From NCBI GenBank assembly GCA_965219705.1, contig OZ244789.1, positions 3,224,001-3,288,000 of the forward strand: DNA of 64,000 bases, written 5' to 3'. The notes below the pieces were generated by a model. It worked only from the letters and a program-made list of their open reading frames with translations, was not told the origin of the DNA and ran no database searches. Of this stretch, positions 25,715-35,004 are shown in pieces. How positions within the stretch are numbered: the first letter of the stretch is position 1; every line of letters starts with the position of its first letter. The DNA comes from JAJECS01 sp965219705 (GTDB lineage: Bacteria > Chloroflexota > UBA11872). Made by a program: the position numbers and the translations under genes.

Positions 25715-26687
25715 GGCCGCCCACGACGCCGGCGGACTCCAAGGCCGTAATCTGCTCTCACTGGCAGACCTGACGAGCCGCGATATCGCCACCGTGCTCG
25801 CGTCGGCCGCGCGATTGAAGCGCGCCCGACGCGAGGGACTGCCGCACGCGCTTCTGCCGGGCCGCACGCTCGGGATGTTGTTCGAGAAAGCGTCGCTGCG
25901 TACCCGCACCACCTTTGTGGTCGGCATGGTTCATCTTGGTGGACAGGCCGTGGACCTGATGGCCGAGCACACGCAGCTTGGGGTGCGCGAGTCCGTGCCT
26001 GACATCGCGCGCAACCTCGAACGCTGGGTTGACACCGTGATGGCCCGGGTCTACGACCACGCAGTCCTGGAAGAGCTTGCCGAGCATGCAAGCGTGCCCA
26101 TCATCAACGGTCTGAGCGATCGCTTCCATCCATGCCAGGTCCTCGCCGACCTCTTGACGCTGCGCGAGCGCGCTGGCTCGCTCGCCGGCCGCACCCTGGC
26201 CTATGTTGGTGACGGGTTCAACGTCTGCCACTCTCTCCTGCTCGGCGGCGCCTTGACGGGGCTGCACGTGCGGGTCGGGACGCCCCGCGGCTATGAGCCC
26301 GATGCGGCCATTGTCGAGCAGGCACGCCGGCTCGCCCGCGCCTCAGGCGCCAGCATCGATCTCGTATCCAGCGCCGAGGCCGCCGTGCAAGACGCCGATG
26401 CGGTGTACACCGACTCGTGGGTGAGCATGGGGTTGGAGGATGAGCGCGCCGAGCGCCTGGCGGCGTTCGGGCCGTTTCAGGTCAACGCGGCGCTGATGCG
26501 CGGCGCCAGGCCGGCGGCGGTCTTCATGCACTGCCTACCCGCCCACCGCGGAGAAGAAGTCACCGACGACGTCATGGACGGCCCGCAGTCGGTCGTGTTC
26601 GACCAAGCCGAGAATCGTCTCCACGTGCAGAAAGCCCTGCTCGTGCTGCTCATTCGCGGAGAGGCCGCGCTGCTGGACTACCCGTAG
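25701..26687 (+). CDS. argF: Ornithine carbamoyltransferase
   Basis: A 328-residue transcarbamylase forming citrulline from ornithine and carbamoyl phosphate. The carbamoyl-phosphate motif is FEKASLRTRTTF near residues 51-62 (usual S-T-R-T-R with Leu for Thr), HPCQVLADLLT is the second phosphate-binding motif and MHCLPAHRGEEV the ornithine/Cys motif near 282-293. The start is probably the GTG at 25701, 14 bases inside the SpoIID gene; an open frame runs further back but shows no family homology. It supplies the substrate for ArgG, also in this window. Confidence 0.94.
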   Translation: MPSTEAAHDAGGLQGRNLLSLADLTSRDIATVLASAARLKRARREGLPHALLPGRTLGMLFEKASLRTRTTFVVGMVHLGGQAVDLMAEHTQLGVRESVPDIARNLERWVDTVMARVYDHAVLEELAEHASVPIINGLSDRFHPCQVLADLLTLRERAGSLAGRTLAYVGDGFNVCHSLLLGGALTGLHVRVGTPRGYEPDAAIVEQARRLARASGASIDLVSSAEAAVQDADAVYTDSWVSMGLEDERAERLAAFGPFQVNAALMRGARPAAVFMHCLPAHRGEEVTDDVMDGPQSVVFDQAENRLHVQKALLVLLIRGEAALLDYP

Positions 26688-26690
26688 TTA

Positions 26691-26706
26691 GCGCCCGGGA
26701 GGGCGC
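26691..26706 (+). terminator. Short GC-rich hairpin after argF
   Basis: GCGCCC and GGGCGC form a perfect 6-bp stem with a GGGA loop, 3 bases after the argF stop. It lacks a U tract and lies only 25 bases before cdaA, so it may be a weak terminator or processing site. Confidence 0.35.
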
Positions 26707-26730
26707 GCTACACTTGCGGCGAGCGCCACG

Positions 26731-27576
26731 GTGGCAAGGCGAGCGGTGGAACAGCTCGAGTACCTCGTTAACGAGTTCAATTGGGGCGCTGCCGTCCAAA
26801 TCCTGCTCGTCGCCCTCATTTTCCACGGCATTTTGACGCTCATCCGCGGCACTCAGGCGGAACTCTTGGTCCGCGGCGCCCTCGTGGTCCTCGTCGCGGT
26901 CTTGGTTATCGGGCGTGTGCTGCAGCTTCCATTAATTAACTGGATCGTGGATAACGGGGTCATCCTGCTGTCGTTCGCCACAGTGGTTGTGTTCCAGCCG
27001 GAGATCCGCCGGCTGCTGGAGCGTGTGGGCCGCACAGGCACCTTGGTCGCGCGGCCGTTCGGCACCACGACGCCCGAAGATACCGAGGTGGTGATCGGAG
27101 AGCTCGTGACGGCGGTCGAGTCGCTTTCCAGCCGCGTCTGGGGCTCGATCATCGTCGTGCAGCGCACCGGCGGCCTCGACGAGTTTGCCGCCACCGGCAC
27201 CCGCCTCGAAGCGCAACTTTCGCAGGAGTTCGTGCTGACCGTGTTCCATCCCGGCTCGGAGCTGCACGACGGTGCCATGCTCGTGCGCGGTCGGATGGTG
27301 ACGGCGGCGCACGTGATGTTGCCGCTGAGCGACGCCCTCGGCCCACAAGACCATGTGGGGACGCGACACCGCGCCGGCCTGGGGATTACCGAGGCGTCGG
27401 ACGCGGTCGCCGTGATGACCTCGGAGGAGAGCGGCGGCATCTCGTTCGCCGCTGATGGCCGGCTCGAGCGGCATCTGACGCCGGACCAGCTCCGTCGCCG
27501 CCTCGAGACGGCTTTCCGGGTGCAGACCCGCGGGGCGGCTCTGCAGAACTTGCCGGCCTGGATTTCGCGCCGCTAA
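26731..27576 (+). CDS. cdaA: Membrane diadenylate cyclase CdaA (DAC domain)
   Basis: A 281-residue protein that makes cyclic di-AMP from two ATP. Three membrane helices lie within residues 16-95, followed by the cytosolic DAC domain. The catalytic DGA motif is at about 180-182 (SELHDGAMLVRG) and the nucleotide-binding GTRHRAGLGITE near 210-221. A GTG start is used (26731). The regulator gene cdaR follows directly, with the GTG of cdaR touching the TAA of cdaA. c-di-AMP controls potassium and osmotic balance and wall homeostasis in Gram-positive bacteria. Confidence 0.93.
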   Translation: MARRAVEQLEYLVNEFNWGAAVQILLVALIFHGILTLIRGTQAELLVRGALVVLVAVLVIGRVLQLPLINWIVDNGVILLSFATVVVFQPEIRRLLERVGRTGTLVARPFGTTTPEDTEVVIGELVTAVESLSSRVWGSIIVVQRTGGLDEFAATGTRLEAQLSQEFVLTVFHPGSELHDGAMLVRGRMVTAAHVMLPLSDALGPQDHVGTRHRAGLGITEASDAVAVMTSEESGGISFAADGRLERHLTPDQLRRRLETAFRVQTRGAALQNLPAWISRR

Positions 27577-28929
27577 GTGCGCCGTCTCAGTCCACAGGCG
27601 CTCTGGGCGGCGCGGGCTGTCCGGTTCGCGCGCCATAGCCTCGGGGTCCGGTTCCTCGTCGCGCTCGCGCTGTCGGCCTTGGTCTGGGCCGGGCTGACGA
27701 TCGACCAAAACCCCAATGCAACCGAGCCATTTCCAGGCAGCCTGACGGTCGAGCCGGTGGGTCTTGACACGCGGCAACTAGTTCTCGTGTCTGGGATCAC
27801 GCCGGTGCACGTGAGCGTGAAGGGACCCAAGCTCAACCTCGCCAGTCTCACCGCCGCCAACTTCGTGGCCCGGGTCGACCTCACCGGTCTCCCGGCCGGT
27901 CGGCATCAGGTCGATGTTGACGTGGTCGTATCCGATTCGTCGGTCGAGGTTGTGCGTGTCACGCCGGCCAACATCGCGGTCGAGCTCGATCCCGTCGTGG
28001 AGCGCAAGCTGCGGATCAATGCGCGGATCGAGAGCGACGTCGCGACCGGTTTTCGTGCTGACTTGTCCGAGATCACCGCCGAGCCGGCGGACGCCACCGT
28101 CAGCGGCGCCTCCTCGGCCGTTGAGCGCGTGGCCCGAGTCGTGGCCGCGCTGAGCCTGGAAGGAGCGACACGCGATGTCAGGGTCGACGGGCTCCTGATT
28201 CCCGTGGATCGGGAGGGGCTAGAGGTGAAGGACGTGCGCGTCGACCCGCCTACCGCATTGGTGAGCGTGCCCGTCACGCGCATAACCAGCCGCAAACGCG
28301 TGCCCGTGGTGCCCCGGATCGAAGGGGCTGTGGCGCCATCGTTCGTCATCGCCCAGATCGGCGTTGTTCCTACCAGCGTTGAAATCGAAGGCGAGCCCGG
28401 GGCGCTTGAGCGCGTGGACGCCGTGGAAACGTTGCCCGTCGACATCGCGGACGCTCGCAGCGACGTCCAGCGCGAAGTCGGATTCCAAGCGCCGGAAGGC
28501 GTGACCATTCGCAGCGACCAGCCATTCGCGCAAGTTGCGGTGGTGGTCGAGCCGCTCGACGAGACCACGACGATTCAGGTCGCCGTGGTCTTGACCAATT
28601 TGGGCGCCGGCCTGCAGGCCATCGCCGATCAGCCGTTCCTGCAGATCGTAATGTCCGGCCCGGCGGATCTGCTACAGCGCCTGCGAGGCGGCGACATCCT
28701 GGCAGAAGTCGATCTAAGCAATCGCGCGCCTGGGATACATCAGATCCGGCCGGTTATCACGAACCCGGCGCCGGCCGTCCTGCGCATGGTGCAGCACATA
28801 CCGGCGGTCGTCGACGTGCGGATTTCGCCGCTGGAAGTTCCGAGCGCCACCCCAGCGACAACCGCCATCCCCGGACCGGGCGGCGCGGTGCCGACGGCCA
28901 CGCGTACGCCGACCGAATCTGCCGGCTAG
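27577..28929 (+). CDS. cdaR: YbbR-repeat protein (CdaA regulator CdaR)
   Basis: A 450-residue protein with one N-terminal membrane segment (about residues 24-42, FLVALALSALVWAGL) and about four extracytoplasmic YbbR repeats, each built around a V-x-V-x-G pattern (VSVKGP, TVSGAS, VEIEGEP, IVMSGP). A Pro/Thr-rich tail ends the protein. CdaR binds CdaA in the membrane and tunes c-di-AMP synthesis. The stop TAG directly abuts the stop of the oppositely transcribed glycosyltransferase gene. Confidence 0.88.
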   Translation: MRRLSPQALWAARAVRFARHSLGVRFLVALALSALVWAGLTIDQNPNATEPFPGSLTVEPVGLDTRQLVLVSGITPVHVSVKGPKLNLASLTAANFVARVDLTGLPAGRHQVDVDVVVSDSSVEVVRVTPANIAVELDPVVERKLRINARIESDVATGFRADLSEITAEPADATVSGASSAVERVARVVAALSLEGATRDVRVDGLLIPVDREGLEVKDVRVDPPTALVSVPVTRITSRKRVPVVPRIEGAVAPSFVIAQIGVVPTSVEIEGEPGALERVDAVETLPVDIADARSDVQREVGFQAPEGVTIRSDQPFAQVAVVVEPLDETTTIQVAVVLTNLGAGLQAIADQPFLQIVMSGPADLLQRLRGGDILAEVDLSNRAPGIHQIRPVITNPAPAVLRMVQHIPAVVDVRISPLEVPSATPATTAIPGPGGAVPTATRTPTESAG

Positions 28930-30126
28930 CTAGCTGCGGCGGCTCGCTCGCGCTCGCACCGCAGCCTCGTACAGACCATCCAGCGGCGCGGCGAGGCGCG
29001 TCCAGGCAAGGTCTCGCATCGCATAGACGCGCGCTTGCGCCGCCATCGAGCTGCGCCGTGGATCCTGCAGCGCTCGCACGGCGGCAGCCGCCAGCGCCTC
29101 CGCCGAGTCGTCACTCGCCAAATACCCCGTGTCGCCGTCGCGCACGTATGTGGTCGCCTCGCCGACCGGAGAGGCCACGATCGGCACGCCGGCAAGCATC
29201 AGGTCCATGTAGCGCACGGAGCACTTCGACCGGTTGGCCAGGGTGTCCGCCATCGGCATCAGCGCGATATCGCAGGCCGCCAGTCGACCTCTGAGCGCCG
29301 CAAAGTCCAGCCACCCGTGCACGCGTAGGCGGCCGGCCAAGCCTTTCGCTTCGAGGGCCGGCAGCATGTCTGCCATTGGCGACCGCGGCCCAGCGCCCAC
29401 GATGGATATCGTGAGACCCGGCACGCGCGTCAATACTTCAAGCGCCAGCCGCACCCAGATCTCGGATGGAACGTCGTAGAAGCGGGTATATATCACCGCG
29501 TGCGGCTGCGAAGGCGTGGACCCGGCCGGTTCGGCCTCGCGCCACGCCTGATAGGTGGCTGCGTCATAGCCATTGACGATGCACGCGACCGGCTCCGCCC
29601 CGCGCCGGCGCGCCAACTCCGCGCTGGCGGCGGTTCGAGCGTCGCAGGCCCCCAGACCCCATCGTTCCTGGCGCTCGAAAAGCTCGCGCTGCCACCAGGA
29701 ATACGGCTCGTTGGCGCTCCACCCGGCCTTGCCTTCCCAGTCGTCGCAGTCCAACACCAGTCCTGGGCGATCGCGCTTGCGCCAGAGCATCGCTTGCACG
29801 AATCCAGAGACGGCTTTCGGCTTGAACACGTGCACAACGTCCGGACGCCACCGCTGGAGGCGGCGCATCGCGCTCCTGGCAAGCGCCAGCTGGGTGAGCG
29901 GGATGCCGACCAGCGGCAGCCCCATCCCGCGTGGGCGTGGAAGCGTGCGGACCTCGACGCCGGCATCGTTCCAACACCGCCCGGAACTCTCCGGGTCGTC
30001 ATAGGCCGGGACCACGACCCGCACTTGGTGGCCGCGAGCGGCCATAGCGCGCGCCATTGGCATCACACGGCGGGCGGTCGTGTTCTTGGGGGCGAAGCCG
30101 AAGGGCGCGACGTAGACGAGCTTCAC
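28930..30126 (-). CDS. Glycosyltransferase, GT-B fold (group 1/4)
   Basis: A 398-residue glycosyltransferase with two Rossmann domains. The N-terminus MKLVYVAPFGFAPKNTTARR is the usual glycan-acceptor domain opening. The C-terminal donor domain shows GLTISIVGAGP, then CDIALMPMADTLANRSKCSVRYMDLMLAGVPIVASPVGE-type residues (E-x7-E region replaced by a Lys/Arg-rich variant) near 300-340. It starts at a GTG one base after the YfhO-type gene ends, so both should be made together. Probably acts on a surface glycan or glycolipid; donor and acceptor are unknown. Confidence 0.85.
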   Translation of the reverse strand: MKLVYVAPFGFAPKNTTARRVMPMARAMAARGHQVRVVVPAYDDPESSGRCWNDAGVEVRTLPRPRGMGLPLVGIPLTQLALARSAMRRLQRWRPDVVHVFKPKAVSGFVQAMLWRKRDRPGLVLDCDDWEGKAGWSANEPYSWWQRELFERQERWGLGACDARTAASAELARRRGAEPVACIVNGYDAATYQAWREAEPAGSTPSQPHAVIYTRFYDVPSEIWVRLALEVLTRVPGLTISIVGAGPRSPMADMLPALEAKGLAGRLRVHGWLDFAALRGRLAACDIALMPMADTLANRSKCSVRYMDLMLAGVPIVASPVGEATTYVRDGDTGYLASDDSAEALAAAAVRALQDPRRSSMAAQARVYAMRDLAWTRLAAPLDGLYEAAVRARASRRS

Positions 30127-30127
30127 G

Positions 30128-33058
30128 CTAGGCGGTGCGTCGCCACGCCAGCAGCGCCACGGCCGCCAGCACCCACACCCCAGCGGCGACGGCGCTGACG
30201 ATGGCGCCGATCTGAAGCGGATGGGACGAAAACTCGAACGTGACCATGTGGCGCCCTGCGGACGGTATCAGCACCGCCCGTTGCGAAAGATTCGCCTGCC
30301 AGATCGTTGTGCGACCGCCGTCGATGAACGCTTGCCAGCCGGGGTATAGCGTGTCGTTCAACACCAGCATTCGAGGGCCGTCGGATACAACCTCGATGGT
30401 CACGCGCTCCGGGGTGTCCTCGGTGACCACGGCGGTGGCCGCGCTGTCAAATCGAAGCCACGCATCGCGCGTGGCGAACTGACGCCGAAGGCGCTCCACC
30501 TCGTCGCGGGCAACCAAGCCCACCGGCTCCGTGCGCCGCACGATGCCCATATCGGCCAGCACACGGCGGAACACGTTGACAGACCCGGGATACCGAGGGG
30601 AAAGGAACAGCCAGGCCTCCTCGTCAGGCGTGAATCGTGGGTTCGAGAGCGCGCGCTTCGTCCCGGCAACGGTTGCCGCCAACCCAACCCGCGCCGGCAG
30701 CCATATTCGTTGCCCCGCCTGCGCGCGGCGCGTGATCGTCACGTCGCCGGCATGCTCAACGGTCATGCCGCGCCCGTCACGGAGGAGGAGCCCCAGCGAC
30801 GAGCCATCCTCGAGCAGCAACGAGAGGCCGCGGACATTGAGCGCCCCACCCTGCGGCTCGATGGTGACGGCAACAATGCGTGCCGTGGCATCGAGCGCTG
30901 CGCTCGATGCCACGGTTTGTGGTGGCAAGCCGTCCCGCGGGGGTGCAGGCGACGCATTCACCAGCCCCACAAACGTGGGGTCGTCATCCGAGCGCCGGAG
31001 CAGCAGCTCGATCTGTCCACCGGCCGCGTCCGTGAGCACAATCCGGCCGGCGTTGGCGCCGCTACCGCTTGGCTCCCCAGCGGCCAAGATGGCGACGCCG
31101 GCGACGCCGGCAACATCGAGCGACTCGATTCGGAACTGCTCAATGAGTCGCACGGCCAGCCGCAGATCGAACGCGGCAACGTCGGTCTCGAAAATGTCGA
31201 CCCGATCGTCGATGACCAAGTCAACGCTCAGCGTGTCCAATACGCGATTCGACGGCACCGCGTTGAGTTGATTCATGAGCAGCGCATCGGGCTGTTTCTC
31301 GGAGCCGGGGATCACGGCCTCGCGCAGCGTCACGTGGCTCGCCAGCGGCAAAAGGCCGCCATCGTAGCCATCGGGCGTCCCCAGCCCGTACGCCATCGTG
31401 AGATTTGGATTCAGGATGTCTCGGTTCTTCCAGGCCACCTTGAATTCGCGCCACGACACCTCGCCCACCTGATCCCGCCACGTGGTGGCCAGCGCCGCAC
31501 GGTCGCGATCGTTGATCTCATAGGAAGGATTGGCGATGGAGAGCAGCCGTCCGGACGTCCCAATCTCAGCGAGGCGGGGCAGCACACTTCCCCGCGCGTC
31601 GTAGGCGTCGACAGGGACGGCATCACGTATGGCCGAGGGGCCGCTCGCCGCGGCGAGCTCGGCTACGACGATGAAAGGCGCGAGCCAAACAAATATGGGC
31701 CGCGGCGCCAGGGCCGCGGCCGCCACGAAGCCGATCGCGATGACCGCGACCAGCCCCCAGGTCCAGGCGATGCCGTCACGCAGCGGCGGCTCCGCGACCG
31801 CGACACCGAGGGACAGTCCCGCCAGCCCCGCGAGCGTCGCAAGCCCGATGCCAAGCCGCTTGAGGCGCCACCGCCGCCCCTGCTGTGAACCAGCCTCCAG
31901 CGCCTCAACGCCATAGGCCGCCAACAGCGCCAGCGCAAACACCGCGATCAGAAGCCAGCGCGCCGGCACCCGGAAGAGTGACACGCCGGGGACGACGGTA
32001 TGCGCCACCCGGAACAGCGGCGTCGCGGGCCCCAGCGCGAGCAGAATCGCCACGAGCGCCACGATGACGAAGAACCCGACACGCGGCTCGCGCCACCGAT
32101 GGACGGCGCCAAACACGGCCAGCGTGACGCCCACGATACCGACGAAGGCCATGAACTCCGTACTCGACGGCTGATGGAGAAACGTCGGGAGCAATCCGGG
32201 CAGCGCCTCCCCCGGGGACAGCGAAAACGAGACTGCCTCCTGGTACGTCAATCCCCCAGCACGGATCCCCTCCCGCGACAGTGCGAGGGCCGGAAGGATT
32301 TGAGCGGCCGCAAGCACCACACCGCCTACGGCGCCGACCAGCCAGAGGGCCAGCCCGGAGAGCGCCCCTTGCGCTCGCCGTTGCATCGGCGCGGCTCCGA
32401 CCCGCCGCGCACCGGCGACCAGCGCCCAAGCCAGACCGAACGTCAAGCCGATATAAGCCGTCTGCGGGTGACCCGCGAGAATCATCAACGCCGCGATCAC
32501 TGGAGCCGCGAGCCACCAGCGCCTGCGCCCGGCGACGCCTAGCTCGATCGCCAGCACGAGCAGTGGAATCCAAGCCGCCGCACTCACCTGATTGATGTGC
32601 TCGACCTGCCCGGCAAAGAATCCGCTGAAGGCGAACGCCGCGGCAGCGGTGGCAGCCGCCGGCCACCTCAGGCGCAAGCCCACACGGGCCAGCGCCAGCA
32701 TCCCCATCGCCGCCAGCGCCACATGCAGCACGAGGGCCGCGGGGATGGCGTGCGCCGGATTGAGCAGGAACAGGGGCCAGTTCAGCGGATACAACACCGC
32801 CGCCTGCGGGTTCGCCAGAAACGGCACCCCCATAAACACATGCGGATTCCAGAGCGGCAGCCGGCCGTCCGCCAGCGACGCGGCGGTATAGGCCCAGTAG
32901 GGAAAGAAATACGTCTGAACGTCGTAGCCGGAAAGAACCAATCCCTCGAAGATCAGCCGCCCATAGATTGCGAGCACGCCAGCCAGCACGAGCGCCACGG
33001 CCGCGATGGCGGCGTAGAAACGCGATCCACGCGGCCGCACGTCAGTCGTCGTCACCAT
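30128..33058 (-). CDS. YfhO-type polytopic membrane protein
   Basis: A 976-residue membrane protein of the YfhO family. The N-terminal 480 or so residues hold about a dozen membrane segments with a GT-C-like pattern; the conserved YDVQTYFFPYW, LWNPHVFMGVPFLANPQAAVLYP and HQPSSTEF motifs are present. A large soluble region follows, and a final membrane segment lies near 945-970. YfhO proteins take part in glycosylating lipoteichoic acid or other surface polymers. It lies 17 bases after the ANTAR regulator gene and one base before the glycosyltransferase gene. Confidence 0.85.
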   Translation of the reverse strand: MVTTTDVRPRGSRFYAAIAAVALVLAGVLAIYGRLIFEGLVLSGYDVQTYFFPYWAYTAASLADGRLPLWNPHVFMGVPFLANPQAAVLYPLNWPLFLLNPAHAIPAALVLHVALAAMGMLALARVGLRLRWPAAATAAAAFAFSGFFAGQVEHINQVSAAAWIPLLVLAIELGVAGRRRWWLAAPVIAALMILAGHPQTAYIGLTFGLAWALVAGARRVGAAPMQRRAQGALSGLALWLVGAVGGVVLAAAQILPALALSREGIRAGGLTYQEAVSFSLSPGEALPGLLPTFLHQPSSTEFMAFVGIVGVTLAVFGAVHRWREPRVGFFVIVALVAILLALGPATPLFRVAHTVVPGVSLFRVPARWLLIAVFALALLAAYGVEALEAGSQQGRRWRLKRLGIGLATLAGLAGLSLGVAVAEPPLRDGIAWTWGLVAVIAIGFVAAAALAPRPIFVWLAPFIVVAELAAASGPSAIRDAVPVDAYDARGSVLPRLAEIGTSGRLLSIANPSYEINDRDRAALATTWRDQVGEVSWREFKVAWKNRDILNPNLTMAYGLGTPDGYDGGLLPLASHVTLREAVIPGSEKQPDALLMNQLNAVPSNRVLDTLSVDLVIDDRVDIFETDVAAFDLRLAVRLIEQFRIESLDVAGVAGVAILAAGEPSGSGANAGRIVLTDAAGGQIELLLRRSDDDPTFVGLVNASPAPPRDGLPPQTVASSAALDATARIVAVTIEPQGGALNVRGLSLLLEDGSSLGLLLRDGRGMTVEHAGDVTITRRAQAGQRIWLPARVGLAATVAGTKRALSNPRFTPDEEAWLFLSPRYPGSVNVFRRVLADMGIVRRTEPVGLVARDEVERLRRQFATRDAWLRFDSAATAVVTEDTPERVTIEVVSDGPRMLVLNDTLYPGWQAFIDGGRTTIWQANLSQRAVLIPSAGRHMVTFEFSSHPLQIGAIVSAVAAGVWVLAAVALLAWRRTA

Positions 33059-33075
33059 GCGCGCGCCGCCGCTTG

Positions 33076-33648
33076 CTAAATCTCTTCCGACAGAATGATC
33101 GCCTCGGCGACTTCGCGCATGGGCTTGCGCCGGTCCATGCTGAGTTTCTGAATGCGCCGAAACGCTTCGGGCTCGTCCAAGCCGAGCCGAGTCATCAACA
33201 GCCCCTTAGCGCGCTCGACGGCCTTGCGCGTCTCGAGTTGATCCTTGAGGTCTTCCACCTCATCGCTGATGGCCAAGAATTCCCGATAGCGCGACATGGC
33301 CACTTCCAAGGCCGCCTCGAGCTCATTGTCACGCAAGGGCTTGAGGACGTAGTTGATGGCGCCGGCTTCGAGCGCCTGGTTGATGAGGTGGCGGTCGGAG
33401 TACGACGTGACCAGCACGACGGGGGCAATCCGTTCATCCGTGAGGCGGCGCGCGGCCTCGATGCCGTCGGTCTCCGGCATTCGGATATCCATGACGACGA
33501 CGTCCGGACGCAGCTCGCGCGCCATTTTGACGGCGCTCTCACCGTCACCGGCCTCGCCGACGACCTGGTAGCCGGACGCTTGCAAGCGCTCGGTGAGGTC
33601 CATCCGGATGATGGTCTCGTCTTCCGCCACGATTACACGCAAGGACAC
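33076..33648 (-). CDS. Response regulator with ANTAR RNA-binding domain
   Basis: A 190-residue AmiR/NasT-type antitermination regulator. The receiver domain has AED near residues 8-10, phospho-acceptor Asp54 in VVMDIRMP and Lys103 in YVLKPL. The ANTAR domain spans about 131-187, with LETRKAVERAKGLLM and AFRRIQKLSMDRRKPM. ANTAR proteins bind paired hairpins in nascent RNA and stop termination. A GTG start has AAGGTGA 7 bases upstream. No sensor kinase is beside it. Its operon partners are the YfhO-type protein and the glycosyltransferase. Confidence 0.93.
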   Translation of the reverse strand: MSLRVIVAEDETIIRMDLTERLQASGYQVVGEAGDGESAVKMARELRPDVVVMDIRMPETDGIEAARRLTDERIAPVVLVTSYSDRHLINQALEAGAINYVLKPLRDNELEAALEVAMSRYREFLAISDEVEDLKDQLETRKAVERAKGLLMTRLGLDEPEAFRRIQKLSMDRRKPMREVAEAIILSEEI

Positions 33649-33722
33649 GCCGCTATCACCTTCAGAGCGGAGGCTGGGTCGATCAGCCTGGACACCGCCA
33701 GCCTAGCAGCATCCACATCACG

Positions 33723-33752
33723 TTGACGCCCGGTGCCCACAACCCCTAGTAT
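33723..33752 (+). promoter_or_regulatory. Sigma-70-type promoter of dnaN
   Basis: TTGACG (33723-33728) and TAGTAT (33747-33752) are separated by 18 bases, close to the sigma-70 consensus at both boxes. Transcription would begin near 33759, about 65 bases before the dnaN start codon. The site lies between divergent dnaN and the ANTAR regulator gene. Confidence 0.55.
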
Positions 33753-33824
33753 CCGCTGGCCCGCACACCCTACAGATAGCGTGCGCGGCCATGAATATCC
33801 GCTATCGGTTCGGAGGACATGCGG

Positions 33825-34970
33825 ATGCGTGTGACCTGCCTGCAAGAGAATCTTAGCCGGGGACTCGCTTTGGTGAGCCGCGCCGTCGCCACTCGAAGCA
33901 CGCTCCCGGTGTTGAGCAACGTGCTGCTGCAGTCGGAAGACGGCGGACTACGGCTCTCGGGCATGAATCAGCAGCTCGCGATGTCGGTGTGGCTTGGCGC
34001 GAGCGTGGAAGACGACGGCGCGATCACCGTGCCGGCCCGCCTGTTGAGCGATTTCGTCGCCCAGCTACCAGAGGGTCCGGTGACCTTGGCGAGCGATGAC
34101 GAGACGGACAGCCTGAGCGTCGCGTCGGGCCGGTTTAACGCCAAACTCAAGGGGCTTAGCGCCGAAGACTTCCCGCCGATTCCAACCACGGGCGACGAGC
34201 GTGAGGTCGACTTGGCCACCGATCTCCTCGCCGACGTGATCGGCCAGGTGGTGACCGCCGCCGCAACCGACGACAGCCGTCCGGTGCTGGCCGGAGTATC
34301 GGTGACCATCGCCCCCGATCACATCGAGCTGGCCGCCGCGGACGGCTATCGCCTCGCCGTCCGTCGTGAAGAGGTGGAAACGGGACTTGCCGAGGCGGTG
34401 CAGATCGTTGTGCCCCGTCCCGCCATGGTCGAGCTGCAGCGAATGCTTGCCGACGATCCAGGCACGGTGACCATCGGCCTGAGCGAGACGCAGGCGCAGG
34501 TCTTGTTCCGGACCAGCACCGTGACCTTCATCGCCACCCTCATCGACGGGCAGTTTCCGAACTATCCGCAGCTGATCCCGGGCGAGGTTGACACGCGCGT
34601 CGTCGTCACGACGCTAGAGTTTGCCAAGGCCACCCGCATCGCCTCGCTGTTCGCAAGCTCGGGGGCGAATGTCATCAAGCTGCACGTCCAGCCGGGTGGC
34701 GACGGCGAATCGGGGCGGATGGTGCTGACGTCCAACTCGGCCGAGCTCGGCGAGAACTCCGGAGAGTTGGACGCGGAAGTCAGTGGCGATGGTGGGCTCA
34801 TCGCCTTCAACCCGCGCTTTCTATCCGAGTGTCTGAACTCGATAGCTACCGAACGCATCTCGGTCGGCACGTCCGGCGCCACGAGCCCCGGAAGGTTTCG
34901 TCCGATGGACGGCGACCAGGAAATCGAAACGCACAGTCACGTGATCATGCCGATGCACACGGTGAGCTAG
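33825..34970 (+). CDS. dnaN: DNA polymerase III beta subunit (sliding clamp)
   Basis: A 381-residue clamp that encircles DNA and tethers the replicative polymerase. It starts MRVTCLQENLSRGLALVSRAV and has the NVLLQSEDGGLRLSG and RPVLAGVSV domain borders of the three-domain clamp, ending HVIMPMHTVS, which matches the C-terminal MPMR/L clamp tail. I prefer the ATG at 33825 because GGAGG lies 8 bases upstream, against 2 bases for the ATG at 33819. dnaA, recF and gyrB are not beside it, and I saw no DnaA-box cluster, so this is not obviously an origin. Confidence 0.95.
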   Translation: MRVTCLQENLSRGLALVSRAVATRSTLPVLSNVLLQSEDGGLRLSGMNQQLAMSVWLGASVEDDGAITVPARLLSDFVAQLPEGPVTLASDDETDSLSVASGRFNAKLKGLSAEDFPPIPTTGDEREVDLATDLLADVIGQVVTAAATDDSRPVLAGVSVTIAPDHIELAAADGYRLAVRREEVETGLAEAVQIVVPRPAMVELQRMLADDPGTVTIGLSETQAQVLFRTSTVTFIATLIDGQFPNYPQLIPGEVDTRVVVTTLEFAKATRIASLFASSGANVIKLHVQPGGDGESGRMVLTSNSAELGENSGELDAEVSGDGGLIAFNPRFLSECLNSIATERISVGTSGATSPGRFRPMDGDQEIETHSHVIMPMHTVS

Positions 34971-35004
34971 GCATCGCAAGCGACCGTCGCCGTCAGGTCG
35001 CGGC

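Noticed and set aside
33650..33824. Replication origin beside dnaN
   Set aside because: No DnaA-box cluster or AT-rich unwinding region is visible, and dnaA is not adjacent.
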